Assembly (NCBI RefSeq): GCF_900230215.1 | Contig: NZ_LT907982.1 | Span: 806,001 to 870,000 of the forward strand | Direction of reading: 5' to 3' | Source: Jatrophihabitans sp. GAS493 | GTDB taxonomy: Bacteria > Actinomycetota > Actinomycetes > Mycobacteriales > Jatrophihabitantaceae | DNA: 64,000 nucleotides | Part shown: in pieces, positions 52,721 to 62,289 of the stretch | Layout of the letters: every line of letters starts with the position of its first letter | Numbering within the stretch: position 1 is the first letter of the stretch | Program-made: the position numbers and the translations under genes | Notes under the pieces: generated by a model | Database searches by the model: none | What the model was told of the DNA's origin: nothing | Seen by the model: only the letters and a program-made list of their open reading frames with translations

Positions 52721-54560
52721 CGCCTTCGAGGAGGATCAACGACTCCGGCACCCGGGTCGCCTGCTGGTCGGGGTGCGGACGTCCGAAGTAGTAACCCTGA
52801 GCATGTGAGCAGCCGAGCCCGGCCAGCACCTCGGCCTGGTGCAGCGTCTCGACGCCCTCGGCGATGATGCGCAGGCCAAGTGCATCGGCCAGCGCCACAA
52901 TCGCCTTGAGAATAGGCACCTCGGCCCCGGTGACCGGGATGGCCGCGACGAACGAACGGTCGATCTTGAGAACGTTGGCCGGCAGGTGATCGAGGCGATT
53001 GAGCGAGGAGTAACCGGTGCCGAAGTCGTCGATTGCGATACCGACGCCCAGTTGACGCAGATCGTGGAGCACCGAGATGACGTGCGGGTGGTCGGCGTCG
53101 AAGGTGGACTCGGTGACCTCGATGACCAGCGCCGACGGGGGCAGCCCGGTCGAGGCGAGTACCGCCGCAACGTTGGCCGCGTAGTCGGTGCTCTTCAACT
53201 CGTGTCCGGAGGCATTCACCGACACCCGACGCGGGAGACCGGACGTCTTGATATATGCGGCTGTTCCGGCACAGGCTTCGTTGAGGATCCACTGCCCGAG
53301 GGCATGGATAGCGCCACTCTTCTCGGCGGCCGGGATGAAGTCATCCGGCGCGACCAGGCCCTTGGTCGGGTGGTTCCAGCGAATCAATGCCTCGTCGCCG
53401 ATAACTTCCCGCAGGTTGAGATCAATGATCGGCTGGTAGTAGACCTCGAACTGGCCGAGCTGCAGACCCGCGTGAATATCGTCGGCGGCAGCGACATCGA
53501 CCACACCGAACTGAATCGAGTGGCCTCCGCCGTTGCGCTTGGCTTCGTAGAGAGCAACCTCGGCCCGCCCGACGAGCATGGAACGGGAGTCATCAGCCTG
53601 AAGCTCGGCGACACCGGCCGAGCAGAGGGACTCGTCGGCGACGGCCGCCCGCAGCTGGTCGGCGAAGGCGGCGGCTCGATTCGCGGTGTAGCCCGGGAGC
53701 ATGATGGCGAACTCGTCGTCACCCGGACGGGCCAGCAGCATGCCGTCGGTGACGAGCCTCTTCCAGATGTTGGCGACCTCGCGCAGGCAGCGATCACCCT
53801 CCGGATGACCGCTGCGCTCATTGATCGACTTGAAATCATCCAGATCCAGCAGCAGCACGGAGAGGCTGTCTCCAGTATGCTGCGCATCGACGATGGCCTC
53901 ACGGAGCCGGCGGTCGAAGCCACGCCGGTTGAGCAACCCGGTAAGCAGATCCCGCTCGGCTGCCGCGGTCGCGCGGGTCATGTAACCAACCACGATGCCG
54001 ACCGCAATCATGCAGCCCTGCTGCACGATCACATCCGACTCGGTGACGCCGGCGACGGTAAAAGCGAACATAGAGCAGATCTCGATAAAGGCCAGATGCA
54101 CCAGCGCAACCGACCAGGCGAAGCAGAAGAAGCAGCCGAGCGAAACGAACATGAAGAGGCTGGCCAGACCGACCGACCGCGCGCCGCCGCCGGCCAGATA
54201 TACCCCGACCGCAATCAGAACCGTGCCGAGTGCGATAAAGAAATGGTGGGTCCAGGCTTCCAAACGCTCGCCCCGAAGCATCATGAATATGCCGGCAAGG
54301 ACGCAGAGGCCGGCGATCGCCACCATCGACCAGACGTTTCGCGGCATTGGCCGAGACAACAGGATCATGGCTAGCGCGAGGCCGCCCCCAGCGGCGTAGA
54401 GCAGGCCGGTCGTCCGGGCGAAGATCTGGCGCGTGGCTACCGCGGGACGCAGGGATGCCGACGTTTGCAGGCGCCGGGCGAGGTCGCCGAGCGAGCGTCG
54501 CGTCTCATGTTCAGCGCGTGGCAGTGCCCTAACGCGCTCCGTAGCAGTATTCGGTTCCAT
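52704..54560 (-). CDS. Membrane-bound GGDEF-EAL protein, probable c-di-GMP phosphodiesterase
   Basis: 618 residues. Six or so hydrophobic helices (about 45-195) form an N-terminal membrane sensor. The GGDEF domain (about 205-360) has GDDEF in place of GGDEF (RPGDDEFAIM) and is probably not an active cyclase, possibly a GTP-binding regulator. The EAL domain (about 370-610) has its key motifs: DEALIRW, VIEVTEST, IDDFGTGYSS, LKIDRSF and EGVET. The likely net activity is c-di-GMP hydrolysis at the membrane. Monocistronic; its 3' end is tandemly repeated downstream. Confidence 0.9.
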   Translation of the reverse strand: MEPNTATERVRALPRAEHETRRSLGDLARRLQTSASLRPAVATRQIFARTTGLLYAAGGGLALAMILLSRPMPRNVWSMVAIAGLCVLAGIFMMLRGERLEAWTHHFFIALGTVLIAVGVYLAGGGARSVGLASLFMFVSLGCFFCFAWSVALVHLAFIEICSMFAFTVAGVTESDVIVQQGCMIAVGIVVGYMTRATAAAERDLLTGLLNRRGFDRRLREAIVDAQHTGDSLSVLLLDLDDFKSINERSGHPEGDRCLREVANIWKRLVTDGMLLARPGDDEFAIMLPGYTANRAAAFADQLRAAVADESLCSAGVAELQADDSRSMLVGRAEVALYEAKRNGGGHSIQFGVVDVAAADDIHAGLQLGQFEVYYQPIIDLNLREVIGDEALIRWNHPTKGLVAPDDFIPAAEKSGAIHALGQWILNEACAGTAAYIKTSGLPRRVSVNASGHELKSTDYAANVAAVLASTGLPPSALVIEVTESTFDADHPHVISVLHDLRQLGVGIAIDDFGTGYSSLNRLDHLPANVLKIDRSFVAAIPVTGAEVPILKAIVALADALGLRIIAEGVETLHQAEVLAGLGCSHAQGYYFGRPHPDQQATRVPESLILLEGVSTAA

Positions 54561-54763
54561 GACACTCCGGCTTTGTTTCTCATGTTGTTAGTTTCCTAGA
54601 CAACAAGGGGGGAATTAGAGTGTTACATCCGAACGCCGGTTTCGCCTCCCGAAGTAGGCAATCAATAGGGTGTCCCCTACTTGCCAGTACCCGCCGTACC
54701 ACTCACTTGATAAGTGGTGAATTCAAGTTATGTGAGCACGCAACTTAATTGCGGTACCGCAAT

Positions 54764-54849
54764 GGACGGCGTCTACGACGCTGGTCGGACGGCGTCTACG
54801 ACGCTGGTCGGACGGCGTCTACGACGCTGCTCGACGGCGTCTACGACGC
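54764..54849. repeat. 23-bp tandem repeats over the amidase gene stop
   Basis: Copies at 54764-54786, 54787-54809 and 54810-54832 (unit GGACGGCGTCTACGACGCTG plus GTC) and a partial fourth into the gene end at 54833-54849. The amidase TAG (54843-54841) is in the partial copy; the same TAG triplet recurs in each downstream copy. Confidence 0.88.
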
Positions 54850-55980
54850 GATAGCCGGGATGCGCATGACTCCGGTTGGCGGGTCGTCAGCCAACGGTAG
54901 ATACAGGCGCTGAATTGCGACGAGCAGACCTTCAGCGACGGTGTCCCGGAATGCCGGGTCGACGAGCCGGGCGCGGTCGGTCGGTGAACTGATGTATCCG
55001 AGTTCAACCCGCACGGCCGGCATTCGCGTCATGCGCAGAATCGACCAGGTCTTGCCGTGCACCCGCCCATCGAGCAGCCGCGTGCGGGCGACGATCTCGC
55101 GCTGGACCAACTCGGCCAACCGCTCACCCATGGTCGATACGACGCCACCGGTGCCGTAGTAATAGCTGGCCACGCCATTGGCCAGCGGATTCGGTGCCGC
55201 ATCTACGTGCAGCGAGAGCAGCAGATCGGCGCCGACCTCATTGGCGAAGCGCGCTCGCTCCTCGTCGGCCCCACCGTTCTGCGGTCCCCGGGTGAGCAGC
55301 GTGGTAACCCCGACCGCAGACAGACGCCCCTCCAGGCGGGTCGCAAGGTCCCAGACGATCGAAGACTCATCGAACTCGTCGGTGCAGACGCCGGTGTCCT
55401 GACCGCCGTGACCGGGATCAATGACGATTCGCTTCCCGAGCAGGCTCGGCCCCGCCTCGGCGACCGCCACCATCTCACGCAGCAGCTGTGGACGGCCGCC
55501 GACCACCCGCCGTCCGAGCTGCTTGAGGGCTCGCAGCGTCTCCGGCCCGCAGACTCCATCGGCGACCAGGCCGTAGTCACGCTGGAAGCCGCGCAGGGCC
55601 TCCTCGGTGTGCCGCTCGAAGAGCCCGTCCGGACGGGCCAGGTTGTAGCCCATCTCCTGCAATTGCGCCTGCAGCTCACCGACGTCGTCGCCGAAGACCG
55701 GAGCGCTCGCGTTGTGGACCAGAACCCGGTCACCCAGGCGCCATCGCGCGCTGGAGAGCGCAGCGTAGGTCTCGACGCCGACGACGCCGTCGGTCACCAG
55801 GCCGCGACGCTGCTGGAAGTGGCGCACCGCGAGCTCAGTGGAGCGGTCGTAGAGGGCCTCTGAGCCGGGGTCAGTATTGGCCAGCAGACCCAGTCCGGCC
55901 AGAATCCGACGGATCTCAGCGACCAACGGTCCGTGGTCGTCACGACGCGCTGGCTGCATGAAACGCGGAACCTCACTCAC
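54841..55980 (-). CDS. N-acetylmuramoyl-L-alanine amidase-like protein, CwlM-like
   Basis: 379 residues from GTG 55980 (an ATG follows at 55959). Two peptidoglycan-binding type 1 domains (about 18-75 and 95-150; LAVRHFQQRRGLVTDGVVG and LRGFQRDYGLVADGVCGPET) precede an Amidase_3 domain. Zinc ligands are visible: His in DPGHGGQDTG, Glu in DESSIVWDL, His in LLSLHVDAAP; the catalytic Glu is in RVELGYISSP. No signal peptide, as in mycobacterial CwlM, the cytoplasmic activator of MurA whose gene also lies near parB. Its role may therefore be regulatory rather than hydrolytic. Confidence 0.87.
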   Translation of the reverse strand: MSEVPRFMQPARRDDHGPLVAEIRRILAGLGLLANTDPGSEALYDRSTELAVRHFQQRRGLVTDGVVGVETYAALSSARWRLGDRVLVHNASAPVFGDDVGELQAQLQEMGYNLARPDGLFERHTEEALRGFQRDYGLVADGVCGPETLRALKQLGRRVVGGRPQLLREMVAVAEAGPSLLGKRIVIDPGHGGQDTGVCTDEFDESSIVWDLATRLEGRLSAVGVTTLLTRGPQNGGADEERARFANEVGADLLLSLHVDAAPNPLANGVASYYYGTGGVVSTMGERLAELVQREIVARTRLLDGRVHGKTWSILRMTRMPAVRVELGYISSPTDRARLVDPAFRDTVAEGLLVAIQRLYLPLADDPPTGVMRIPAIAS

Positions 55981-56147
55981 TCAGATCGGACGATACGGAC
56001 CGCTATCTATTGTGCCCCAGCCGTCGACGTTCCTAAACCAAGCGACCCCGCGCGCGTGGCGGACGGGCAACACGCACGGTGCTGCCCGCTGGGCCGATAT
56101 CGTCGACGAGACAAGGAAAATCGGACCCTCGGACGGACACTGCTGCG

Positions 56148-57428
56148 ATGACCTCACATGACCCAGGACCTGGCGACGAGTCTGGGGCTGCGGTTCAGAC
56201 GCCAGCGGTCCGGGCGCCGGCGGTTCAGGCCCCAGCGGTGACGACGCCCGTGCTCTCAGACACCCGACGGGATGCGGTTGAGGCCGTCACCTGGCCGGTG
56301 CGGGTGGCTTCGGCTTGGACCTGGCGACTGATCGTGCTGGCGGTCGGCGTGTACCTAGCGCTCCGGGCCCTTCAGGCGGTTGAACTCGTTGCCTTCTCCA
56401 TCGTGCTGGCCCTGCTCTTCACCTCCGTTCTGCATCCGGTGGAGCGCCGGCTGCGACGGGTGCTGCCCGGGCCGAAGTCCTTCCCGGCCGCGATCACGCT
56501 GCTGCTCGGGGTGGTGGTGCTGGCGGCGATCGGCTGGTTCATCGCCTGGCAGATCACCTCGCACTCCAGTCAGTTGGGCGATCAGCTCAGCGCCTTCGTC
56601 ACGCGCACAAAAAATTGGCTGCAGACCGGGCCGCTGAAGCTCAAGCAGGCTGACTTCGACCAGCTCACCAACAACATCACCAACACCATCAAGACGCATC
56701 AGTCCGACCTGGTCAACGGCGCCATCGCCACCCTGCAGACCTTCGCCGAGATCGCCGGGGCCGCGCTGCTGGTGTTGCTGACCACCTTCTTCATGCTCCG
56801 CGACGGCGAACTCATCTGGAAATGGGTGGTCAGCCTGCTGCCGCGGGAGGCCCACTTCCGCTTCAACACCGCCGGTCGGATGGGGTGGCGGACCCTTGGT
56901 GGCTACATGCGGGGAACGGTCCTCATCGCCGGTTTTCACGGGATCAGCATCGCGCTGGTGCTCTTCATCCTGCATGTTCCGCTGGCCGCCGCGCTCGGTG
57001 TGCTGATCTTCCTCGGATCCTTCGTCCCGCTGATCGGGTTGACCGTCACCGGTGCGTTCTGTGTCGTCGTCGCCCTGCTGGAGCACGGGGTCACCTCAGC
57101 GATCGTCGTCGCGATCGCCATCATCGTGCTGGTGCAGGTCGAGGGGCAGGTGCTGCAGCCGCTGATCATGAGCCGCGCGGTTGAGGTTCACCCGCTGGCG
57201 GTAGCCGTCTCGGTGCTGGCGGGCACAGCGCTGGCCGGCATTGCCGGAGCGCTCATCGCGGTGCCACTGGTCGCCTTCCTCAACACCGCGATCAGAGCAC
57301 TGCGCGATGACCTCGACGATCCGGAGGCATCCACCTTCCCAGTGGCTGAACGATTCGATCTCGACTCCCCGACGCAGCCGGAGGGTTCGACGCGACGCGT
57401 CCCCGACGGGCCGGCCGAGCCCGCGTAG
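56148..57428 (+). CDS. AI-2E family transporter (PerM-like permease)
   Basis: 426 residues from ATG 56148 (frame open to 56079). An Ala/Pro/Val-repeat N-terminus (TPAVRAPAVQAPAVTTP) precedes about eight membrane helices. PF01594-type features: FMLRDGELIWKWVVSLLPRE, MGWRTLGGYMRGTVLIAGFH and VPLIGLTVTGAF with VEGQVLQPLIMSRAVEVHPL. The family includes autoinducer-2 exporters and Na+/H+ antiporters, so the substrate is open. A Thr/Pro-rich tail ends the protein. Confidence 0.85.
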   Translation: MTSHDPGPGDESGAAVQTPAVRAPAVQAPAVTTPVLSDTRRDAVEAVTWPVRVASAWTWRLIVLAVGVYLALRALQAVELVAFSIVLALLFTSVLHPVERRLRRVLPGPKSFPAAITLLLGVVVLAAIGWFIAWQITSHSSQLGDQLSAFVTRTKNWLQTGPLKLKQADFDQLTNNITNTIKTHQSDLVNGAIATLQTFAEIAGAALLVLLTTFFMLRDGELIWKWVVSLLPREAHFRFNTAGRMGWRTLGGYMRGTVLIAGFHGISIALVLFILHVPLAAALGVLIFLGSFVPLIGLTVTGAFCVVVALLEHGVTSAIVVAIAIIVLVQVEGQVLQPLIMSRAVEVHPLAVAVSVLAGTALAGIAGALIAVPLVAFLNTAIRALRDDLDDPEASTFPVAERFDLDSPTQPEGSTRRVPDGPAEPA

Positions 57429-57460
57429 GGGCGGAGGCCCGCCCGCGTAGCGTTAGCCAT

Positions 57461-58363
57461 ATGAAGGCCATCAGCTTCGCGTCGTTCGGTGATCCGGACG
57501 TGCTGAGTCTCCTCGATCTCCGCGAGCCCCAGGCCGCGACCGGGCAGGTTCGCGTCCGGGTTCGTACCGCCGCCGTCAACCCCTTCGACATCAAGGTTCG
57601 CCGGGGGTTCCTGCAGCCGCACCTGCCGCCGGCCCTCCCGTTCGTCCCCGGGTACGACGCGGCCGGCATCGTCGACCAGATCGGCCCGGGAGTCACCGAT
57701 CTAGCCATCGGCGACGAGGTGCTGGGGAATGGCTTCGTCGGTGCCTACGCCGAGTTCGCGGTGGCTGACCCCGCCGAGCTGACCCGCAAGCCCGCCTCGG
57801 TCGATTGGGAGACCGCCGGCGGGTTCGCCTCCGTCGCGGCCACCGCGGCCCGGGTACTGCGGCAGCTGGACCTGCAAGCCGGTCAGACGCTGCTCATCCA
57901 TGGGGCCGCTGGAGCGGTCGGACGCCTCGCCGTACAGCTGGCGGTCGCCGGCGGGATCAACGTCATCGCCAGCGGTGGAGCGACCAACCAGGAGCAGTTG
58001 CAGGCGCTGGGGGCGACAGCAGTGGTCTACGGCGAGGGCCTGGCCGAGCGGGTCCGGCTGGTAGCGCCGCGAATTGACCGGGCCTTCGACCTGGGCGGGC
58101 GCGGTGATCTCCCCACGCTCATCGAACTCACCGGCACGCCGGACCACGTCATCACGATCGCCGATCCGGCCGCGGAGGCCCACGGGGTGCGCTTCTCCAC
58201 CGGCGGCGAGTTCGGCGGGCTAGCCCCGCTGGTGACGAAGTTGGCCGATGGACAACTCTCGATGGTGGTCGGCGAGACCTTCCCGCTGGCCGAGGCGGCC
58301 GCCGCCCAGGCGCTGAGTGAGAGTGGCCGCGCCTCCGGGCGGATCATCCTGCACGTCAGCTGA
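57461..58363 (+). CDS. Zinc-independent NADP-dependent alcohol dehydrogenase / quinone reductase (MDR family)
   Basis: 300 residues. N-terminal GroES-like fold (MKAISFASFGDPDVLSLLDL, VNPFDIKVRRGFLQPHLP, VPGYDAAGIVDQIGPGV) and a Rossmann domain with LLIHGAAGAVGRLAVQLAVA. No structural zinc Cys set is present, consistent with the quinone oxidoreductase branch. NADPH is the probable cofactor. Its TGA shares a base with the hrpA-like ATG (TGATG at 58361-58365), implying coupled translation. Confidence 0.87.
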   Translation: MKAISFASFGDPDVLSLLDLREPQAATGQVRVRVRTAAVNPFDIKVRRGFLQPHLPPALPFVPGYDAAGIVDQIGPGVTDLAIGDEVLGNGFVGAYAEFAVADPAELTRKPASVDWETAGGFASVAATAARVLRQLDLQAGQTLLIHGAAGAVGRLAVQLAVAGGINVIASGGATNQEQLQALGATAVVYGEGLAERVRLVAPRIDRAFDLGGRGDLPTLIELTGTPDHVITIADPAAEAHGVRFSTGGEFGGLAPLVTKLADGQLSMVVGETFPLAEAAAAQALSESGRASGRIILHVS

Positions 58364-61300
58364 TGACTGAGGAGAGGACGACGCGTCCGGCCCACCGCGG
58401 ACGCGGCCGGAGATCAGGTTCAAATCGAGACGGCCGGACGGGCCGCGGCTCGCGGCCGATGACTGCGGAGCTGCTTGCCCGTCGAGCGGCCGCGGTGCCG
58501 AGCATCAGCTATCCGGCTGAACTTCCGGTCTCCGCTCGCCGGGAAGACATCGCCGCCGCGATCGCGGCCAATCAGGTCGTCATCGTCGCCGGGGAGACCG
58601 GCTCCGGGAAGACCACCCAGCTACCGAAGATCTGTCTCGAACTCGGGCGCGGGGTTACCGGGATGATCGGGCACACCCAACCCCGCCGGCTGGCCGCACG
58701 CACGGTGGCCCAACGCATCGCCGACGAGCTCGACGTGCCACTGGGGGACGCGGTCGGCTTCGCTGTCCGGTTCACCGATCAGGTACGCGACACCACGTTG
58801 GTGAAACTCATGACCGACGGGATCCTGCTGGCGGAGATCCAGCGCGACCCGCAGCTGAACCGGTACGACACCCTCATCCTCGACGAGGCCCACGAACGGG
58901 GCCTCAACATCGATTTCCTGCTCGGGTACCTGAGACGGCTGCTCCCGCAGCGGCCCGACCTGAAGCTGATCATCACCTCGGCCACCATCGATCCGGAGCG
59001 GTTCGCTAATCACTTTAACCAAGCGCCAATCATCGAGGTCTCGGGGCGGACGTACCCCGTCGAGATCCGCTACCGCCCGCTCGGCGTTGAGGCCTTCGAC
59101 GCTGCGGTCGCGGAGAAGACGGGCGACCCCGACGACGCAGACGACGTAGACGATCCGGACGACCCGGATCACGATCAGGCCCCCCGGCCGGAGCGCGATC
59201 AGGTCGAAGGGATCGTCGACGCGGTCCGGGAGCTCAGCGCGCCCGGGCTGGATGGCGACATTCTGGTCTTCCTCAGCGGCGAGCGGGAGATCCGCGACAC
59301 CGCCGACGCCCTCAATGCGCTCGGCCTCTACAACACCGAGGTGCTACCGCTCTACGCCCGGTTGAGCACCGCCGAACAGCATCGGGTCTTCGCCCCGCAC
59401 CAGACCCGGCGGATTGTGCTGGCCACCAACGTCGCCGAGACATCCCTTACCGTGCCGGGCATCCACTACGTCATCGACCCGGGCACCGCCCGGATGTCGC
59501 GCTACAGCCACCGAACCAAGGTGCAGCGGCTGCCCATCGAACCGATCTCGCAGGCTTCGGCCAACCAGCGCTCCGGACGCTGCGGTCGGATCGCCGACGG
59601 AATCTGCATCCGTCTCTACTCGGCGAAGGATTTCGGCGCCCGTCCCGAGTTCACGGAGCCGGAGATCCTGCGGACGAACCTGGCGTCGGTGATTCTGCAG
59701 ATGGCCGCGCTGCGCCTCGGCGAGGTGGCCGACTTCCCGTTCCTGGACCCGCCCGACCCCCGCGCCATCCGTGACGGCGTGGCGCTGCTGCACGAACTCG
59801 GCGCGGTCGACACTGACGGAGCGTTGACGCCGGTGGGGCGGCAGGTCTCCCGGCTGCCGGTCGACCCGCGTATCGGGCGGATGATCGTGCAGGCCGGAGC
59901 CGAGGGGTGCGTCAGCGAAGTGCTGACCATCGCCGCCGCCCTCTCGATCCCCGATCCGAGGGAGCGTCCGGTCGAACAGGCGCAGGCCGCCGCGGCCAAG
60001 CACGCCCGCTTCGCCGACGAGACCTCCGACTTCCTCAGCCTGCTCAACCTGTGGAACTTCCTGACCGAACAGCGCGCTGGGCTCTCCGGGAATCAGTTCC
60101 GCCGGATGTGCCGGGAGGACTTCCTGCACTACCTGCGAATCCGCGAATGGCAGGACCTGCGGGGCCAACTAACCCAGCTAGCCAAATCTCTCGAGTTGCG
60201 CGAGAACGGCGAGCCGGCGGCCGAGAACGCCGTGCACAGCGCGATCACCGCTGGGCTGCTCTCCCATGTCGGACTGCGCACCGGCGAGGGACGTGAGTAC
60301 ACCGGCGCCCGAAACTCCCGATTCATACTGGCCCCGGCGTCGGCGCTGAGCCGTAAGCCGCCGCAGTGGGTCGTCGCCGCCGAGATTGTGGAGACCTCCC
60401 GCCTCTACGCGCGGATGGTGGCTCGGGTCGACCCGCAGCAGATCGAGAAGCTGGCCGGCCATCTGATCCAGAGAACCTACAGCGAACCGCATTGGGACCA
60501 GCGGCGCGGTGCGGTGATGTCCTACGAGAGGGTGACCCTCTTCGGAGTGCCGCTGGTGGCCCGACGGCGAATTAACTACGGATCGATCGATCCGGCGGTC
60601 TCGCGCGAACTCTTCATCCGGCACGCCCTGGTTCTGGGCGAGTGGAGCACCACACAGAAGTTCTTCGCCGCCAACACCGAGCTGATCGAGTCGCTGCGCG
60701 ACCTCGAGGAGCGGACCCGGCGCCGCGACCTGCTCGTCGACGACGAGGATCTCTTCGAGTTCTACGACAAGCGGGTCGGGGCGGACGCCGTATCGGTGCG
60801 TCACTTCGACAGTTGGTGGAAGCAGGCCCGGCGGGAGCGCCCCGACCTGCTCACGCTGACCCGCGAGGACCTGCTGCGAGCGGATGTCGACGACGAGCAC
60901 CCGGACGTCTGGCAGCAGGGCGACGTGGAGCTGCCGCTGAGCTACCGCTTCGACCCGGGCGCCGAGGACGACGGGGTGACCGTGCACATCCCAGTCGCGG
61001 TACTGGCCCGACTCGGCGGGGCCGCGTTCGGCTGGCAGGTGCCGGCGCTGCGCGAGGAGCTGGTGACGGCGCTGATCAAGAGCCTGCCCAAGGATCTGCG
61101 ACGAAACTTCGTTCCCGCTCCGGACACCGCTCGCGCCGTCCTCGCCGCCGCAGATCTGGACGAGGCGGCCGACGAGCCGCTGCCGCAGGTGGTGCAGCGC
61201 GAACTGCATCGCCTGCGCGGAATCCTGGTACCGCTGGACGCCTTCGACCTGAGCCGGATTCCGGCCCACCTGCGGGTGAACTTCGCGATCGAGTCGGCCG

Positions 61301-62265
61301 ACGGAAAGCTGCTGGCCACCGGGCGGGACCTGGATGCGCTGCAGGCCGAGCTCGCGGCCCCGGCTCGGGCCGCGGTGGCCTCGGTCCTCGGCGCGAATCT
61401 GCAGCGGATCGGGCTGCTGGACTGGCCGACCGATCTGGCTGAGATTCCCCGGGTGGTCGAGGAGACCGTTCACGGGCAGCTGGTCCGCGGGTTCCCGGGC
61501 TTCGTCGACGCTGGGGCCACGGTGGAGTTGCGGATCTTCGCCAGCGAGTCGGAGCAGCGCACCGCCCACCAGATCGGCCTGCGCCGGTTGCTGCGGCTAC
61601 GGGTCAGCTTCTCCGAGCGGGGGCTGGTCAGCGGCCTCTCCACCCGGTCCCGCTTGGTGCTCGCCAGTAATCCCGACGGTGGGTTGGAGCAGCTCGTCAA
61701 CGACCTCGTCGAAGCCGCCCTGGCCGCGATGATCTCCGCGCCGATCTACCAGCGCACCGCCTTCGACCAGCTGCTGGCCAGGGCTCAGGGCGAGCTCCCG
61801 CGCCGGGCGGCCGAGCTGCTGGCCACCGTCGAGAAGGTTCTCACGGCGGCCCATGAGGTGCGCCGTCAGTTGAGTGAACGGGTGCCGCCGTCGGCTGAGG
61901 ATGCGGTGCGGGATGTGCGCACGCAGTTGGACGAGCTGATGCCGGCCGGTTTCATCACCGCTACCGGCGCCGAGCGAGTGCGTGACCTACAGCGCTATCT
62001 CACCGCGATGCACCGGCGACTCGTCCAGCTTCCGCGCGAGGTCGAGGTCGACCGAGCCCGGATGCAGCGGGTGGAGCAGGTGCAGGATGCGTACCGGCAA
62101 CTGCTCGGCGCGCTCTCCCCGGCCCGCGCGCAGGCCGAGGACGTGCAGGCGATCCGCTGGCAGCTGCAGGAGCTGCGGGTCAGCCTCTTCGCCCAGCAGC
62201 TGGGGACGCCCCGCCCGGTCTCCGAGCAGCGCATCTATCGGGCGATCGACGGCATCGTGCCGTAA
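58363..62265 (+). CDS. hrpA: ATP-dependent RNA helicase HrpA
   Basis: 1300 residues, the full HrpA length. A basic Arg/Gly-rich N-terminus (about 30 residues), DEAH-box helicase core with Walker A GETGSGKTTQLPK (about 77), ILDEAHERGLNIDFLLGYLR (about 172), SATID and the motif VI region ANQRSGRCGRIADGICIRLY (about 400), then HA2 and OB-fold regions and the long C-terminal DUF3418 region. An Asp-rich insert (about 248-270) separates motifs III and IV. DEAH helicases of this class act on structured RNA, including ribosome rescue. Confidence 0.93.
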   Translation: MTEERTTRPAHRGRGRRSGSNRDGRTGRGSRPMTAELLARRAAAVPSISYPAELPVSARREDIAAAIAANQVVIVAGETGSGKTTQLPKICLELGRGVTGMIGHTQPRRLAARTVAQRIADELDVPLGDAVGFAVRFTDQVRDTTLVKLMTDGILLAEIQRDPQLNRYDTLILDEAHERGLNIDFLLGYLRRLLPQRPDLKLIITSATIDPERFANHFNQAPIIEVSGRTYPVEIRYRPLGVEAFDAAVAEKTGDPDDADDVDDPDDPDHDQAPRPERDQVEGIVDAVRELSAPGLDGDILVFLSGEREIRDTADALNALGLYNTEVLPLYARLSTAEQHRVFAPHQTRRIVLATNVAETSLTVPGIHYVIDPGTARMSRYSHRTKVQRLPIEPISQASANQRSGRCGRIADGICIRLYSAKDFGARPEFTEPEILRTNLASVILQMAALRLGEVADFPFLDPPDPRAIRDGVALLHELGAVDTDGALTPVGRQVSRLPVDPRIGRMIVQAGAEGCVSEVLTIAAALSIPDPRERPVEQAQAAAAKHARFADETSDFLSLLNLWNFLTEQRAGLSGNQFRRMCREDFLHYLRIREWQDLRGQLTQLAKSLELRENGEPAAENAVHSAITAGLLSHVGLRTGEGREYTGARNSRFILAPASALSRKPPQWVVAAEIVETSRLYARMVARVDPQQIEKLAGHLIQRTYSEPHWDQRRGAVMSYERVTLFGVPLVARRRINYGSIDPAVSRELFIRHALVLGEWSTTQKFFAANTELIESLRDLEERTRRRDLLVDDEDLFEFYDKRVGADAVSVRHFDSWWKQARRERPDLLTLTREDLLRADVDDEHPDVWQQGDVELPLSYRFDPGAEDDGVTVHIPVAVLARLGGAAFGWQVPALREELVTALIKSLPKDLRRNFVPAPDTARAVLAAADLDEAADEPLPQVVQRELHRLRGILVPLDAFDLSRIPAHLRVNFAIESADGKLLATGRDLDALQAELAAPARAAVASVLGANLQRIGLLDWPTDLAEIPRVVEETVHGQLVRGFPGFVDAGATVELRIFASESEQRTAHQIGLRRLLRLRVSFSERGLVSGLSTRSRLVLASNPDGGLEQLVNDLVEAALAAMISAPIYQRTAFDQLLARAQGELPRRAAELLATVEKVLTAAHEVRRQLSERVPPSAEDAVRDVRTQLDELMPAGFITATGAERVRDLQRYLTAMHRRLVQLPREVEVDRARMQRVEQVQDAYRQLLGALSPARAQAEDVQAIRWQLQELRVSLFAQQLGTPRPVSEQRIYRAIDGIVP

Positions 62266-62289
62266 CACCTATAAGACAAAGGGAGATTC

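Noticed and set aside
54764-54849. CRISPR or iteron array
   Set aside because: Contiguous 23-bp units without spacers, clearly derived from the amidase gene end.
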